The notes: a model not told the origin generated them from the letters alone. A DNA stretch of 64,000 nucleotides from Dolichospermum flos-aquae CCAP 1403/13F (GCF_012516395.1 NZ_CP051206.1:3578501-3642500), one strand, 5' to 3'. Numbered from the stretch's first letter, positions 8,532 to 17,641 are shown. Translations and numbers: made by a program.

Positions 8532-9065
8532 ATGGATTCCATTGACAAGCTATTAGCTGAACTCAAAACTGAATATACAGAACCAAAAACCACAGCACCA
8601 GAAAATAATTTAACCCCAGTTAAATCGGTTTCACCCACAATCAAATCAGATGTATTCATAGATAAATTGTTATCAGAAGTACAAGCTGATTTGGCTGAAA
8701 ATAAAACTGCATATATCCAATCCAAACCCACAGAACCACAGAATAATTTACAAACCATTCAATTTGTCCATTTACCTGATACTAAATCTGATGTATTTGT
8801 AAATAACTTATTAGCAGATGTACAAGCTGATATTTTGGCAAAAGATGCGGCGGTCGCACTGCAAAAACAAGAAGAATTAACACAGGAGAAAATTCATCAA
8901 GAAAAACTTCAAGCTAAACAAAAAGCAGCTTTAGAAAAACCTGCTAAACAATGGTTAGCTAAATTAGATCCATTATCATCAGAAGGATTATGGTTTGAAA
9001 GATTTGCTGAAAGTTATCCTCACAAATTAGCAGCCGCAATTGATTATTTACAAACTAATTCCTAA
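8532..9065 (+). CDS. Slr1339-family salt-stress-like protein
   Basis: A 177-residue acidic, helical, cytosolic protein. Three copies of a short motif are seen in the first 115 residues: SIDKLLAELK, FIDKLLSEVQADL and FVNNLLADVQADI. A charged coiled-coil stretch (about 115-145) follows, then a conserved-looking end with WLAKLDPLSSEGLWF and a PHKLAAAIDYL block. From memory this resembles the cyanobacterial family labelled salt stress protein Slr1339; that name is an expression-based label, not a biochemical function. It stands 200 nt after the vWA pair on the same strand and could work with it, though this is only inferred from proximity. Confidence 0.6.
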   Translation: MDSIDKLLAELKTEYTEPKTTAPENNLTPVKSVSPTIKSDVFIDKLLSEVQADLAENKTAYIQSKPTEPQNNLQTIQFVHLPDTKSDVFVNNLLADVQADILAKDAAVALQKQEELTQEKIHQEKLQAKQKAALEKPAKQWLAKLDPLSSEGLWFERFAESYPHKLAAAIDYLQTNS

Positions 9066-9106
9066 ATTTCAATTTACCGCTAATTTCTGGTTTTTGCCTT
9101 CACACA

Positions 9107-10354
9107 CTAAAATGGTATTTTGTCAGTCACAGTTAGATTTATTTCCCCTTCCCCAGACTCCACTGCCGTTCGTAATGCCGGATATGGAAATAAACTTTTA
9201 AATCCAGCCAAACGTTCTCTTGATGCTTCTGGTGCAGTATTCCAAAGACTTTCATAATAGAAAAAAGCTACACCCAGTCCCCGTTGTTGGGCGGCACGAA
9301 CTTGAGATTGAATCTGTTGAATTGATACGGGTTTAGTTCTTAAACCTGCCATAACACCGATTCCCGCAGGAATTTTTTGTTTTACTTCTTCCATTTCTGG
9401 ACGGGAAAGCTTGCCAATAAAATGATCTAAATTTTCCTTATAAACTTGCACAATTAACTCATCTACTATGTCTAATCGTACCCAGTTCAACCAATCTTGG
9501 AGTTGAAATTTATAGGCATGATTATAGTAATTAGGAGAAACAGAAAAAATCATGTTCGGTTTGATTTGTTTGACTGTTTGATTAAGTCTCACCATGAATT
9601 CTGTAATTTTATTTGCCCGCCAATTTACCCATTCTGGGTTTTGAGGATCACTGGGTGGCATTTTTTTAGTTTCTTGTTGATATAAGGCGACCGTATATTT
9701 ATCGTAACCAAATTCAGAAGGTAAACTCATGTGATCATCAAATTGGATACCATCAAGATCATACTTGTTAGTAAGTTCTACAAGCAAATCGCTAATAAAC
9801 TGTTGTACTTCTGGATGAAACGGATTTAACCATGAAACCTCACCGCCGGCACTAATAGATGTTTGATTACCATCTTTTTTTTGTGTTAACCATTCTGGTT
9901 TATTCATTGCTAATTCTGAACTGGGAGGAGTCATAAACCCAAATTCAAACCAAGGAATTACCAGTAAATTTTGCCGATGAGATTTATTAATTAAATCGGC
10001 AAGAATATCATGTCCATCTAAACCTTGAAAGACAAACGGTTGGATTTCTAACCGCTTGGCTACTTCACTAGGATACATGACATAACCAGAATTCCAAACT
10101 ACGGGATAGATAGTGTTAAAATTGAGTTGTTGCAGTTGTGTGACTGCTTCCTGAACTTTAGTCCTATCTTTAAGAATATCGAGATCATTATTTGTCATCC
10201 ATACACCACGAATTTCTGAACGTGATCCTTCTTGTGCGGTAACAGGTGTGAAAGTGTTTCCCCAAAAAACCATCAGTAAAGAAATTAAAAACAAAGGCAG
10301 AAATAACTTTTTCAGTAATTTTTGAGAACCAAATTGATGGAAATTGAATTTCAT
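9107..10354 (-). CDS. Secreted glycoside-hydrolase-like protein (GHL10/DUF187)
   Basis: A 415-residue protein with an N-terminal signal peptide (hydrophobic residues about 15-33, ending VTAQ). It then begins with the family hallmark EIRGVWMTNND and carries GIQFDDHMS, the central TIM-barrel strand motif of the glycosyl hydrolase-like 10 family. Other blocks include VVWNSGY, WLNPFHPEVQQF and VSPNYYNHAYKFQLQDW. Members are periplasmic or outer-membrane-associated enzymes presumed to act on cell-wall or exopolysaccharide glycans; the substrate is not established. It is convergent with the Slr1339-like gene, with only about 40 nt between the two stops. Confidence 0.85.
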   Translation of the reverse strand: MKFNFHQFGSQKLLKKLFLPLFLISLLMVFWGNTFTPVTAQEGSRSEIRGVWMTNNDLDILKDRTKVQEAVTQLQQLNFNTIYPVVWNSGYVMYPSEVAKRLEIQPFVFQGLDGHDILADLINKSHRQNLLVIPWFEFGFMTPPSSELAMNKPEWLTQKKDGNQTSISAGGEVSWLNPFHPEVQQFISDLLVELTNKYDLDGIQFDDHMSLPSEFGYDKYTVALYQQETKKMPPSDPQNPEWVNWRANKITEFMVRLNQTVKQIKPNMIFSVSPNYYNHAYKFQLQDWLNWVRLDIVDELIVQVYKENLDHFIGKLSRPEMEEVKQKIPAGIGVMAGLRTKPVSIQQIQSQVRAAQQRGLGVAFFYYESLWNTAPEASRERLAGFKSLFPYPALRTAVESGEGEINLTVTDKIPF

Positions 10355-11080
10355 TTTAATTTCGAACTATTACAATGATATAGTAGGATTCAGAAGTCAG
10401 AGGTAAAACCCTGTTGTGAACGAAGTTTCATTATAGCGGTATGCACTTAAATTAGATACATGATAATTCTCCTTCCCGCTTGCAGTGAACTAGTAGTTTG
10501 TCAAGATAAAAATGATGGACTGTAGTGTGAGCGTCTCGCTCACGCGGGCAAGACTTGTACTGAGCAGTTCGACCCTTCGACCCTTCGACAGGCTCAGGGC
10601 ATCGCAAGCTCAGGGCATCGCAAGCTCACTGTAACACTTGTCGATAGCGCAGCGTGGCGTTAGCCATAGTATGCCCGCACTACCAAAAACCCGTCAAAAT
10701 AAATTTGACAGACTACTAGCACTGTAGGCGGACTGGTGTGCCACTTGGTGGAGCTTTGCTAATACATAGCGTGTTGGAGGCATCCACCCAAAGGGGGAGA
10801 GGTTCTTGTATTTCACTCAACCAATAACCGCTATATTAATTGATATCCTAACTACCTTGTCTATTGCTATATTTGACGGATTTAATCCAAAATAGTGCCT
10901 GCTCAGTTTGTGCCTGTAAGGAAGCGATTAAATTAGCCCGCTCTTCTTCTCAGGGTTTTCGGCATTTTCCTAATAATCTAGAATCTAAAATGGTCATAAT
11001 TGCTGAGTTTGAGGAAAAATCCAGAAATTGTGGCTTTTTTGCTACTTTCTTATTTTTTCTCCATTCTCAGCATTTACAAC
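10355..11080. other. Intergenic region with palindromic element
   Basis: This 726-base stretch holds a 230-bp inverted-repeat element (10490-10719) made of several nested short repeats. The remainder is upstream sequence of the GH-like gene and AT-rich DNA after the bifunctional nuclease gene. A frame from about 10864 to 11106 has no ribosome-binding site or coding character and is not called. Confidence 0.5.
10490..10719. mobile_element. MITE-like element with 15-bp terminal inverted repeats
   Basis: CTAGTAGTTTGTCAA at 10490-10504 pairs with TTGACAGACTACTAG at 10705-10719, one mismatch. The interior contains a small palindrome (GTGAGCGTCTCGCTCAC), a duplicated TTCGACCC and a duplicated CTCAGGGCATCGCAAG. 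There is no coding capacity. The layered repeats suggest a non-autonomous element that has accumulated other short repeats. Confidence 0.5.
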
Positions 11081-11575
11081 TTAGTCACCATTCCCAAACC
11101 GCTTGATTAAATCCTCTGGACGAAGATTAGAAATAAATTCGCGGAAAGCTTCCTGTTCAGCTTCATCAGCATCACGATCTACAGGAATAGAAGCATTAGC
11201 CACTACTTCTTCCATGACCCAAATGGGAGTATTTGTGCGGAGTGCAATAGCGATCGCATCACTGGGACGAACATCAATTTCTTTTTTGACATCCCCTTGC
11301 TGAAGAATTAACGCAGCATAAAAGGTATCTTTTTGTAAGGTATGAATAATAACTTTATCTAAAGTCATATTCCATGTTTCCAGCATATTCACGATTAGGT
11401 CATGGGTTAAAGGTCGGGGGGGCTTTTGATTTTCCATTGCCCCCATAATTGCTCTTGCTTGTTCCTGACCGATGTAAATGGGCAAAGCGCGACGATCTGA
11501 ACCATCCTTCAGAAGCACAATCGGGCTGCGAGTGATCGCATCTAATGCTATACCAGCGACTTTCATTTCTATCAT
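11081..11575 (-). CDS. Bifunctional nuclease family protein (DUF151)
   Basis: A 164-residue protein of the BFN/DUF151 family, a conserved cytosolic fold in cyanobacteria, plants and actinobacteria; plant members were reported to have RNase and DNase activity. The family core is visible: MKVAGIALDAITRSPIVLLK, RALPIYIGQEQARAI, PRPLTHDL and the block DVRPSDAIAIALR followed by P-I-W-V. Length is normal. It is transcribed away from ribE, 405 nt apart, so the two share an intergenic control region. The specific substrate in cyanobacteria is unknown. Confidence 0.88.
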   Translation of the reverse strand: MIEMKVAGIALDAITRSPIVLLKDGSDRRALPIYIGQEQARAIMGAMENQKPPRPLTHDLIVNMLETWNMTLDKVIIHTLQKDTFYAALILQQGDVKKEIDVRPSDAIAIALRTNTPIWVMEEVVANASIPVDRDADEAEQEAFREFISNLRPEDLIKRFGNGD

Positions 11576-11980
11576 TGGTTCAGCCTCTAAAGTTCTTTAA
11601 TCGCTTGGAAATATGTAACAAATAATCCACTTTTTTCCGAATTTAAGAATTAAAAATTAAAAATTAAAAAAGCAAATCAAACCAGCTTTTTAGGAATTTT
11701 TAATGGTTAGTTGACTCTTACTGTGGTGTCATAGAAATCAGGTATAAATAAACTAATTTCACACCTTGTTAATAACTCATTTATTGATCCTTCATATTTT
11801 ATCCTTCATCTTTCTTTTAGCTCCTAATTCAAGTATGCCTGGGGATTGATGTTAATATGTTAATATTCATTTACCAAAACCAGGAAAAAAATAAACTTAC
11901 GGGCTTTACATTTTTTCCGAGAATTATTAGTTGATTTCCGCCAAAATTAAGCAATAAATAAAATTAGTTTCCCAAAAGCT
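11576..11980. other. Divergent promoter region between BFN gene and ribE
   Basis: The 405 bases are AT-rich, with AATTAAAA repeats around 11645-11670. I looked for an FMN riboswitch before ribE and do not see its conserved elements. Promoters for both genes must lie here but no pair of boxes is convincing. Confidence 0.4.
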
Positions 11981-12640
11981 GTGTTTACAGGATTAATTCA
12001 AGGTTTAGGAACCATAAAACCCTTAACAGGAGATTCGTGGCAGATTAATTATCTTAGTCAGCCAGAGATGATCATTCATGACTTGGCCTATGGTGATAGT
12101 GTGGCGGTAGATGGCGTGTGTTTGACAGTTGAAGAAATCTTAAAAGATGGATTTATTGCCACCGCTTCACCGGAAACCCTAGGACGCACAACATTAGGCA
12201 AAGAAGAAATTCAACAAAGATACGTCAATCTAGAAGCATCACTACGGGTGGGTGGTAAAGTCGGTGGTCATTTTGTTATGGGTCATGTAGATGGAATTGG
12301 TCAGTTAATTACATCTGAACAAACTGCTAGTTCCTGGGAAATGACCTTTGTGGCCCCAGAAGCGATCGCTCGTTATATAGTTCCTAAAGGTAGCATTGCT
12401 GTCAATGGTATCAGCCTCACCGTAGCTAAATATAAATCAGAATCATCTCAATTTACAGTTGCCGTCATCCCGCTAACATATAGCGAAACCAATCTGAGCT
12501 ATTTAGTAGCGGGTAGTTGGGTAAATCTAGAAGGAGATATCCTGGGTAAATACGTAGAAAAATTCCTCACCCCTGGCAATAATCACCACCAACAAGCGGA
12601 AATTACAACTGCATTCTTAGCAGAAAACGGATATTTGTAA
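11981..12640 (+). CDS. ribE: Riboflavin synthase alpha subunit
   Basis: Dismutates two 6,7-dimethyl-8-ribityllumazine molecules to riboflavin in the last step of flavin synthesis. The 219-residue protein has two lumazine-binding half-domains, each with the typical block: VDGVCLTVEE and GGHFVMGHVDGIG in the first, VNGISLTVAKY in the second. The N-terminus MFTGLIQ is the invariant start of the family and places translation at a GTG at 11981. It stands alone, divergent from the bifunctional nuclease gene and separated from the next gene by heptamer repeats. Confidence 0.95.
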   Translation: MFTGLIQGLGTIKPLTGDSWQINYLSQPEMIIHDLAYGDSVAVDGVCLTVEEILKDGFIATASPETLGRTTLGKEEIQQRYVNLEASLRVGGKVGGHFVMGHVDGIGQLITSEQTASSWEMTFVAPEAIARYIVPKGSIAVNGISLTVAKYKSESSQFTVAVIPLTYSETNLSYLVAGSWVNLEGDILGKYVEKFLTPGNNHHQQAEITTAFLAENGYL

Positions 12641-12647
12641 GGAGAAG

Positions 12648-12681
<34 letters not shown>

Positions 12682-12771
12682 ATGGCTAACGCCACGCTTC
12701 GCTATCAGAAGTTCAGGAGTTCAGGAGGAAGAAGAAGGAAATTTCTCCCCTGCCCCCTGCCCCCTGCCCAA

Positions 12772-14445
12772 TTACCGGGCTTGGGCTGTTTTCGTGCCTT
12801 GTGTGCCTTGTGCCAACTGGCTAAGGCCACCTTCTAATTGCACACCTGGGTCAACAGCAACCCATCCATTTTGGGTAAGGTGACGGATTTCAAAGTGCAG
12901 GTGAGGTCCATTCGAGTTACCAGTGCTACCAACTCGACCAATGACAGTTCCAGGCTCTACCCATTGACCAGGTTGAACAAAGATTTCTGACATATGCCCG
13001 TAGAGACTTTGTTGCGCTGAACTATGATTAATAATTACGGCTAAACCATAACCACCTAACCAGTTAGCTGATTCTACTTGACCTTTAGCCGCTGCTAAAA
13101 TTGGTGTTCCCGTGGGCGCACCTAAATCTGTACCAGCGTGAAAACGGCGATCGCCCGTGATAGGATGAACACGCCAGCCAAATAAAGACGTAATTGGTGC
13201 AGCCATAGACAGAGGGAAGACAATTCCCGAACCACCACCACCACGATAAGCCAGGGTATTAGTATAAGGAACTTGAGGTAATACAGATGCCAGTGAAAAA
13301 TCATAGGACACCAGACTGGGACGAGGAGCAAGATTACCCTCAATCATCGGTGCTGGTAAACTACCTACTTGGGGAGCAATAGGGATAGAACTCACCTTTG
13401 TCGTGCTAAATTCCCTAGGACTGGGGATAAAGCTATTGGCATGATAGGCAGCCTTTGTATGACTGCTGGTGTTAGTTCTGGAAATCCGCCAATTATTTTG
13501 AGGTTGACTAATTTTGCTCACACTAGTAGCAACAGCTTCACCAACATTCTCACGTTGATTGCGGTTTGCAGTTATGGCTGTCCTCACTGGGGACACGATT
13601 GGTAATTTAGCAGTTTCACTTTTTTTCAGCCAAGTCGGTGATGAATCTTTAGACTTAGCCACGGCAGGAGTTTGGGTAGTTTTAGCACAAGCACTTTGCC
13701 CTGGAACTACATTTGCACTACAACCGCTAGAACGTTCTGTGACGACTACAGAACTGGGCGGTTCATAGTTATCTGTGGTTGCATTTTTGTAGTCAGTGGG
13801 ATCAATATAAGCGTTGTTATAATCCTTGAGACTACTTTCTGTATCCTTGACAGTATTTTGCGAATTATTGGTTGTTTGAGCGACTTCTGGGAGTTTTTTA
13901 ACCAATGGGTCAGGTTCACTAACACTGGCTGTAGGTTGAGTATTTTCACCTTTGGGCTGGGAAATTCTCACACTGGCTGTAGGTTGAGTATTTTCACCTT
14001 TGGGCTGGGAAATCCTCACACTAGCTGTAGGTTGAGTATTTTCACCTTTGGGCTGGGAAATTCTCACACTGGCTGTAGGTTGAGTATTTTCACCTTTGGG
14101 TTTAGCATCTCTGACAACTTCTGTAGATTCAGCAACACTTTTGCTATTTAGCTTCTTTTTCAGCCTAGCTTGTCGGTCAGAAAAATCTGGCTGTGGCTTG
14201 GCTGTTTCAGGAACAATAGTTTCTTTCTGAACTGGATTTGTAACTACTGCTGGTTGGGAATTCTCAATTGTGGGAACAATATTGTCTATTGATGCAGTTT
14301 CAGTTTGAGCAGTTACAAATCCGCTACCAAGAAGACTAAAGCTACTTAACAAACAGAGGCTTTGTGCTGGTAGTCTAGAAGCAAAACGTTTACTCGTGCC
14401 ACCGTAGTAAAAATTTTTATGGGCAGATTTATGGTGCTGCGTCAT
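12772..14445 (-). CDS. Secreted M23 (LytM) peptidase with repeat linker
   Basis: A 557-residue exported protein. Residues about 20-47 form a signal segment ending in VTAQ. The middle is a low-complexity Ser/Thr/Pro linker with about four 16-residue units (QPKGENTQPTASVRIS). The C-terminal part is an M23 LytM domain with the zinc ligands in HAGTDLGAP and HLHFEIR, plus GWRVHPITG and YGHMSEIFVQPGQWV. Zn peptidases of this family cut peptidoglycan cross-bridges, or, when degenerate, activate amidases. Ligands are present, so activity is plausible. It probably acts in the periplasm during cell division or septal remodelling. It is convergent with ribE and in the same direction as birA. Confidence 0.9.
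   Translation of the reverse strand: MTQHHKSAHKNFYYGGTSKRFASRLPAQSLCLLSSFSLLGSGFVTAQTETASIDNIVPTIENSQPAVVTNPVQKETIVPETAKPQPDFSDRQARLKKKLNSKSVAESTEVVRDAKPKGENTQPTASVRISQPKGENTQPTASVRISQPKGENTQPTASVRISQPKGENTQPTASVSEPDPLVKKLPEVAQTTNNSQNTVKDTESSLKDYNNAYIDPTDYKNATTDNYEPPSSVVVTERSSGCSANVVPGQSACAKTTQTPAVAKSKDSSPTWLKKSETAKLPIVSPVRTAITANRNQRENVGEAVATSVSKISQPQNNWRISRTNTSSHTKAAYHANSFIPSPREFSTTKVSSIPIAPQVGSLPAPMIEGNLAPRPSLVSYDFSLASVLPQVPYTNTLAYRGGGGSGIVFPLSMAAPITSLFGWRVHPITGDRRFHAGTDLGAPTGTPILAAAKGQVESANWLGGYGLAVIINHSSAQQSLYGHMSEIFVQPGQWVEPGTVIGRVGSTGNSNGPHLHFEIRHLTQNGWVAVDPGVQLEGGLSQLAQGTQGTKTAQAR
13922..14101. repeat. 48-bp tandem repeat inside the M23 peptidase gene
   Basis: Three full units and a 36-nt partial fourth unit encode 16 residues each in the linker. 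The units are nearly identical at the base level (one C/T and a few other changes), which points to recent expansion and likely length variation between strains. Confidence 0.9.
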
Positions 14446-14543
14446 TTTTTCTCTTGTGTTGTGTGTAATAAGTCTAAAGAAATGATATCATTCCATGCTG
14501 GATATACTATCCTATGAAGTGACATTTTTAACAAATTTAATCA

Positions 14544-15359
14544 TTAAACTGAAGCTTGACGATAACCCAAACTGATTGTACCTGGTTGGCAAAAAATTTC
14601 TGGTGTTACGGCTGCTTTTGGATCATAAGTTGTCATTTTTAACCGGAGATTACCCTGTGGAGTTACTCCAACTACTGTACCTAAAAGATTATTGACATAA
14701 ACCTGATCACCCATATTTGTGAGTAGATCAAGATAGCGAGATAAGAGGATGTTTATTCCTTCTACCTGTAGACACTCGATACCGGACTTAATTCCTAGTA
14801 AGACTTGTGAGGTAAGCATTTCCAGGTGATGAATCATCTGATAATTTTGGGAATTTTGCCATAATTGCAGATTAATTCCCGTTTCTGGAACTTGATTTGC
14901 CCAATTAATGCCAACACCAATCACAGCTTGAGTGATATGTCCTTGATTGACTTTGGTTTCGGTTAAAATGCCTCCTAATTTGCGACCATCTAATACTAAA
15001 TCATTTGGCCATTTTATGCCGACGGGTATACCACATTTTCGTAATTGCGCTGTAATTCCCCACGCGCTGGCCAAGGTGAGTTGATAACTGCTGGTAGCTT
15101 CCATGTTGGGTGTTAATGCCATTGAAAGATATAGACCACCAGTAGAAGACTGCCATTGACGACCCCATTGCCCCCTGCCGGCGGTTTGCTGGGTGGCAAT
15201 AACTACACAACCTGGTTTTTCTCCTTGGTTGATTAGTTGCCACAGGGTTTGATTTGTGGAAGATAAAGTGTTAAAAATATGTAGAGAAAATGGTAAATCT
15301 TGATGCTTATATTCTGCTTTTAAGCTATCTACCAAAAGTTGCCGATTAAATTCCACCAC
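14544..15359 (-). CDS. birA: Biotin--[acetyl-CoA-carboxylase] ligase
   Basis: Transfers biotin via biotinyl-AMP onto the carrier protein of acetyl-CoA carboxylase. The 271-residue protein lacks the N-terminal DNA-binding domain of E. coli BirA, so it is a monofunctional ligase. Motifs seen are TAGRGQWGRQW (adenylate loop), IKWPNDLVLDGRKLGGILTE and GVGINW. The C-terminal small domain is present, with NNLLGTVVGV and G-N-L-R-L. The gene is divergent from pgeF with 89 nt between starts. Confidence 0.93.
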   Translation of the reverse strand: MVEFNRQLLVDSLKAEYKHQDLPFSLHIFNTLSSTNQTLWQLINQGEKPGCVVIATQQTAGRGQWGRQWQSSTGGLYLSMALTPNMEATSSYQLTLASAWGITAQLRKCGIPVGIKWPNDLVLDGRKLGGILTETKVNQGHITQAVIGVGINWANQVPETGINLQLWQNSQNYQMIHHLEMLTSQVLLGIKSGIECLQVEGINILLSRYLDLLTNMGDQVYVNNLLGTVVGVTPQGNLRLKMTTYDPKAAVTPEIFCQPGTISLGYRQASV

Positions 15360-15448
15360 AGTTCACCATTGTTTTAAATCTTTTTTGGCAGTTGTTCAAG
15401 TTAGGATTGATTGAAAGTAATTAATTTTCTATTGAGGTTTGGTTAAAG

Positions 15449-16228
15449 ATGCACACTTGGCATTGGCACAATTGGGAAGGTCTACCTTACCTGACTTGTA
15501 ATCTTCTAGAACCCTGGTCTCATGGTTTCTTTACCCAACGGTTTTGGCCTCGTTTACCTCATGAACTAACTCAGGCACTACAACCAGAGGCTTTAGCTTA
15601 TCGTTTAAAACAGGTGCATGGCAATACTGTTTTAACTCCCCAGGAAGTTGATGATCATGTCAATGCCAGTGATGATGATTTGGCGTTGGCAGATGGTTTA
15701 ATTAGTCAGCAACCGTTACAAGCTGTCTGGGTGGCTTCTGCTGATTGTACACCTGTTTTGATTGGAGATGTGAAAACTGGACAGGTGGCGGCTTTACACG
15801 CTGGTTGGCGGGGAACAGCGGCGAAAATTGTTCCTGAAGCTATTACCAGAATGCAATCCCACGGTAGCAATTTAGCGGATTTGCGCGTAGCTATGGGTCC
15901 GGCTATTGCTGGGGAAGTTTACCAAGTTTCTGTGGAAGTAGCTGCGGAAATTGGCAGTACCATTCTACCACATTATGAACCAGAAAAAATAGTTGCTGCT
16001 TTACATAATTTACCGAATTCACCTTTAATCAAAGATCCAGAACCGGGAAAGGTCTGTTTAGATGTGCGGCGGGTGAATGCTTTGCAATTGGAACAATTAG
16101 GAATTAGTTTACAACAAATTGCGATCGCTCCCTATTGTACTTTCCAAACTCCAGAACATTTCTTTTCTTATCGTCGAGAACGGGAGAAAAAGGTGCAATG
16201 GTCAGGAATTGTGAGTACAGGTAAATAA
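15449..16228 (+). CDS. pgeF: Peptidoglycan editing factor / multicopper polyphenol oxidase-like
   Basis: A 259-residue protein of the YfiH/DUF152 family. In E. coli the homologue removes misincorporated residues at the second position of muropeptide precursors; other members are described as purine nucleoside phosphorylase-like with Zn. Family motifs are visible: KQVHGN, ADCTPVLIGD, ALHAGWRGTAAKI, MGPAI and the end YCTFQTPEHFFSYRRE. The metal-binding His and Cys of these motifs are intact. ATG at 15449 follows a weak ribosome-binding site. It is divergent from birA. Confidence 0.9.
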   Translation: MHTWHWHNWEGLPYLTCNLLEPWSHGFFTQRFWPRLPHELTQALQPEALAYRLKQVHGNTVLTPQEVDDHVNASDDDLALADGLISQQPLQAVWVASADCTPVLIGDVKTGQVAALHAGWRGTAAKIVPEAITRMQSHGSNLADLRVAMGPAIAGEVYQVSVEVAAEIGSTILPHYEPEKIVAALHNLPNSPLIKDPEPGKVCLDVRRVNALQLEQLGISLQQIAIAPYCTFQTPEHFFSYRREREKKVQWSGIVSTGK

Positions 16229-16283
16229 TAGCATTATATTACCATGACTTACCAAGATGATCCGGTTGTTGAATTTCAACAAC

Positions 16284-16862
16284 CTATCCCCAAATTATTT
16301 CCATATTTAAAATAAATTCTGGCAAAATATCTTCACCTAATAATTCTTGGGGAAATTCTAATATCTCTACTGGTTTACCAAGACGATAAATTTCCACTTG
16401 GCGCATTTTTCGATTAATTAACCAACCTAATTTAACTCCATTATTGATATATTCCTGCATTTTTGCTCGCGTTTCCTGCAAACTATCACTAGGTGACATT
16501 AATTCTAAAACAAAATCTGGGGCAATTGGTGAAAACTTTTCTTGTTCTGCGGGTGTGAGTGTATCCCATCTTTCTTTTTTAATCCAAGCAACATCAGGAG
16601 AACGATTTGCACCATTGGGAAGTTTAAAACAGGTGGAAGAGTCGAAACAAACTCCTAGTTTATATTTACGATTCCAAAACACAAAATCTGCGGCAATTTC
16701 CACATTACGTTTTCCTGTTCCTCCTCCTGTTGGTGACATAATCAATATTTCTCCTTTGGCATTGCGTTCAAATTTGACTTCAGGATTTTCTCGACAGAGT
16801 TGATAAAATTGCTGATCACTTAATTGGATAATAGGGTTTAAGTTGACGGTGATAGCTGTCAT
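16284..16862 (-). CDS. Uma2-family putative endonuclease
   Basis: A 192-residue member of the Uma2/DUF820 group, a PD-(D/E)XK fold family that is strongly expanded in cyanobacteria. Characteristic blocks are LSDQQFYQLCRENP, ILIMSPTGGG, SPDVAWI, PDFVLELMSPSDSL and EYINNGVKLGWLI. The acidic residues of the core (Asp in SPDVAW, Glu in LELMSP) are kept. No function has been proven for the family. A short gap of about 55 nt separates its stop from pgeF; the two genes converge. Confidence 0.88.
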   Translation of the reverse strand: MTAITVNLNPIIQLSDQQFYQLCRENPEVKFERNAKGEILIMSPTGGGTGKRNVEIAADFVFWNRKYKLGVCFDSSTCFKLPNGANRSPDVAWIKKERWDTLTPAEQEKFSPIAPDFVLELMSPSDSLQETRAKMQEYINNGVKLGWLINRKMRQVEIYRLGKPVEILEFPQELLGEDILPEFILNMEIIWG

Positions 16863-17308
16863 AATAACCTCGTGAGGATGAGATCAACTTTAGATAAATT
16901 ATAAAATGATATCTGGGAAATTAAATTTTAATCTCTAAGCTTAATTAAAAATTACTACACCGACAATAAACGTATACATGAAATAAAGTTATAATTAAAT
17001 TCATATCAATAAAAATTTAAGCTTATAAGCGAATATATTGATTTGCGCTAAACTATCAGAGGCTTATAAGCGATATTTCAAGTCTGTATTCAAAATGAAA
17101 ATCTGGTAAGTTATAGGTATAACAGCTTATGATATTCATGGGATAATACTCTAGACATATCTCGCTGAATGAGCCAAAAGCCTATTTGCAAGATATTAGC
17201 CATTGGAATTATCACCAAAAGTGTAAAACTAGTGATCTCAGAGACAGAAAACTACAATTTTCAAATTCTTTCTATACTAGTATAAACAAAACATAAGGAG
17301 AAATAATC
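16863..17308. other. Intergenic control region upstream of cp12
   Basis: Of 446 bases, the section 17021-17071 contains two identical 10-bp palindromes described separately. A TAAGCTTA palindrome lies at 16936-16943. The rest is AT-rich. AAGGAG at about 17296 is the ribosome-binding site of cp12. Confidence 0.5.
17021..17071. promoter_or_regulatory. Twin GCTTATAAGC palindromes, possible operator
   Basis: GCTTATAAGC occurs at 17021-17030 and again at 17062-17071, each followed by GA. Their centres are 41 bp apart, close to four helical turns, so two dimers would bind on the same face. They lie 238-288 nt before the cp12 start. This is an inference from symmetry and spacing; no known cyanobacterial regulator site is matched. 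Confidence 0.4.
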
Positions 17309-17554
17309 ATGACTAATACCCAAACACAAGCTACTGGGGACATTCAAGAAAAAATCCAAGAAGAACTTGAACAAGCCCGCACTGTATGTGATATCTCAGG
17401 TAGCAACTCCGCTGAATGTGCTGCTGCTTGGGATGCTGTAGAAGAATTGCAAGCGGAAGCTTCTCACCAGCGTCAAATCAAGCCTAAAAACGCTTTGGAA
17501 CAATATTGTGATGCTAATCCAGAAGCAGATGAGTGCCGTCTGTACGAAGATTAG
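17309..17554 (+). CDS. cp12: CP12, Calvin-cycle redox regulator
   Basis: Intrinsically disordered 81-residue protein that, when oxidised, bridges glyceraldehyde-3-phosphate dehydrogenase and phosphoribulokinase into an inactive complex in the dark. Both cysteine pairs are present: one in VCDISGSNSAEC and one in YCDANPEADEC. The core AAAWDAVEELQAEASHQR is the PRK-contact motif of the family, and the C-terminal DECRLYED tail inserts into GAPDH. AAGGAG lies about 8 nt upstream of the ATG, and a strong terminator follows, so the gene is monocistronic. A pair of palindromes upstream may control it. Confidence 0.97.
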   Translation: MTNTQTQATGDIQEKIQEELEQARTVCDISGSNSAECAAAWDAVEELQAEASHQRQIKPKNALEQYCDANPEADECRLYED

Positions 17555-17641
17555 AATCAGCAGTTGTGCTTTTTTCATTAAGTAACAATTTACTGGAATA
17601 TCAATGGTTTAAACCTCCATTAATTAATGGATTTGAACTAG

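Noticed and set aside
10864-11106. 80-residue plus-strand frame next to the bifunctional nuclease gene
   Set aside because: TTG start without ribosome-binding site, overlaps the nuclease 3' end, no coding signal.
11576-11980. Possible FMN riboswitch before ribE
   Set aside because: The conserved riboswitch elements are not seen.
13672-14151. Plus-strand frame opposite the M23 peptidase gene with repeats HTGCRLSIFTFGLGN
   Set aside because: Complement of the 48-bp tandem repeat; low-complexity shadow frame.
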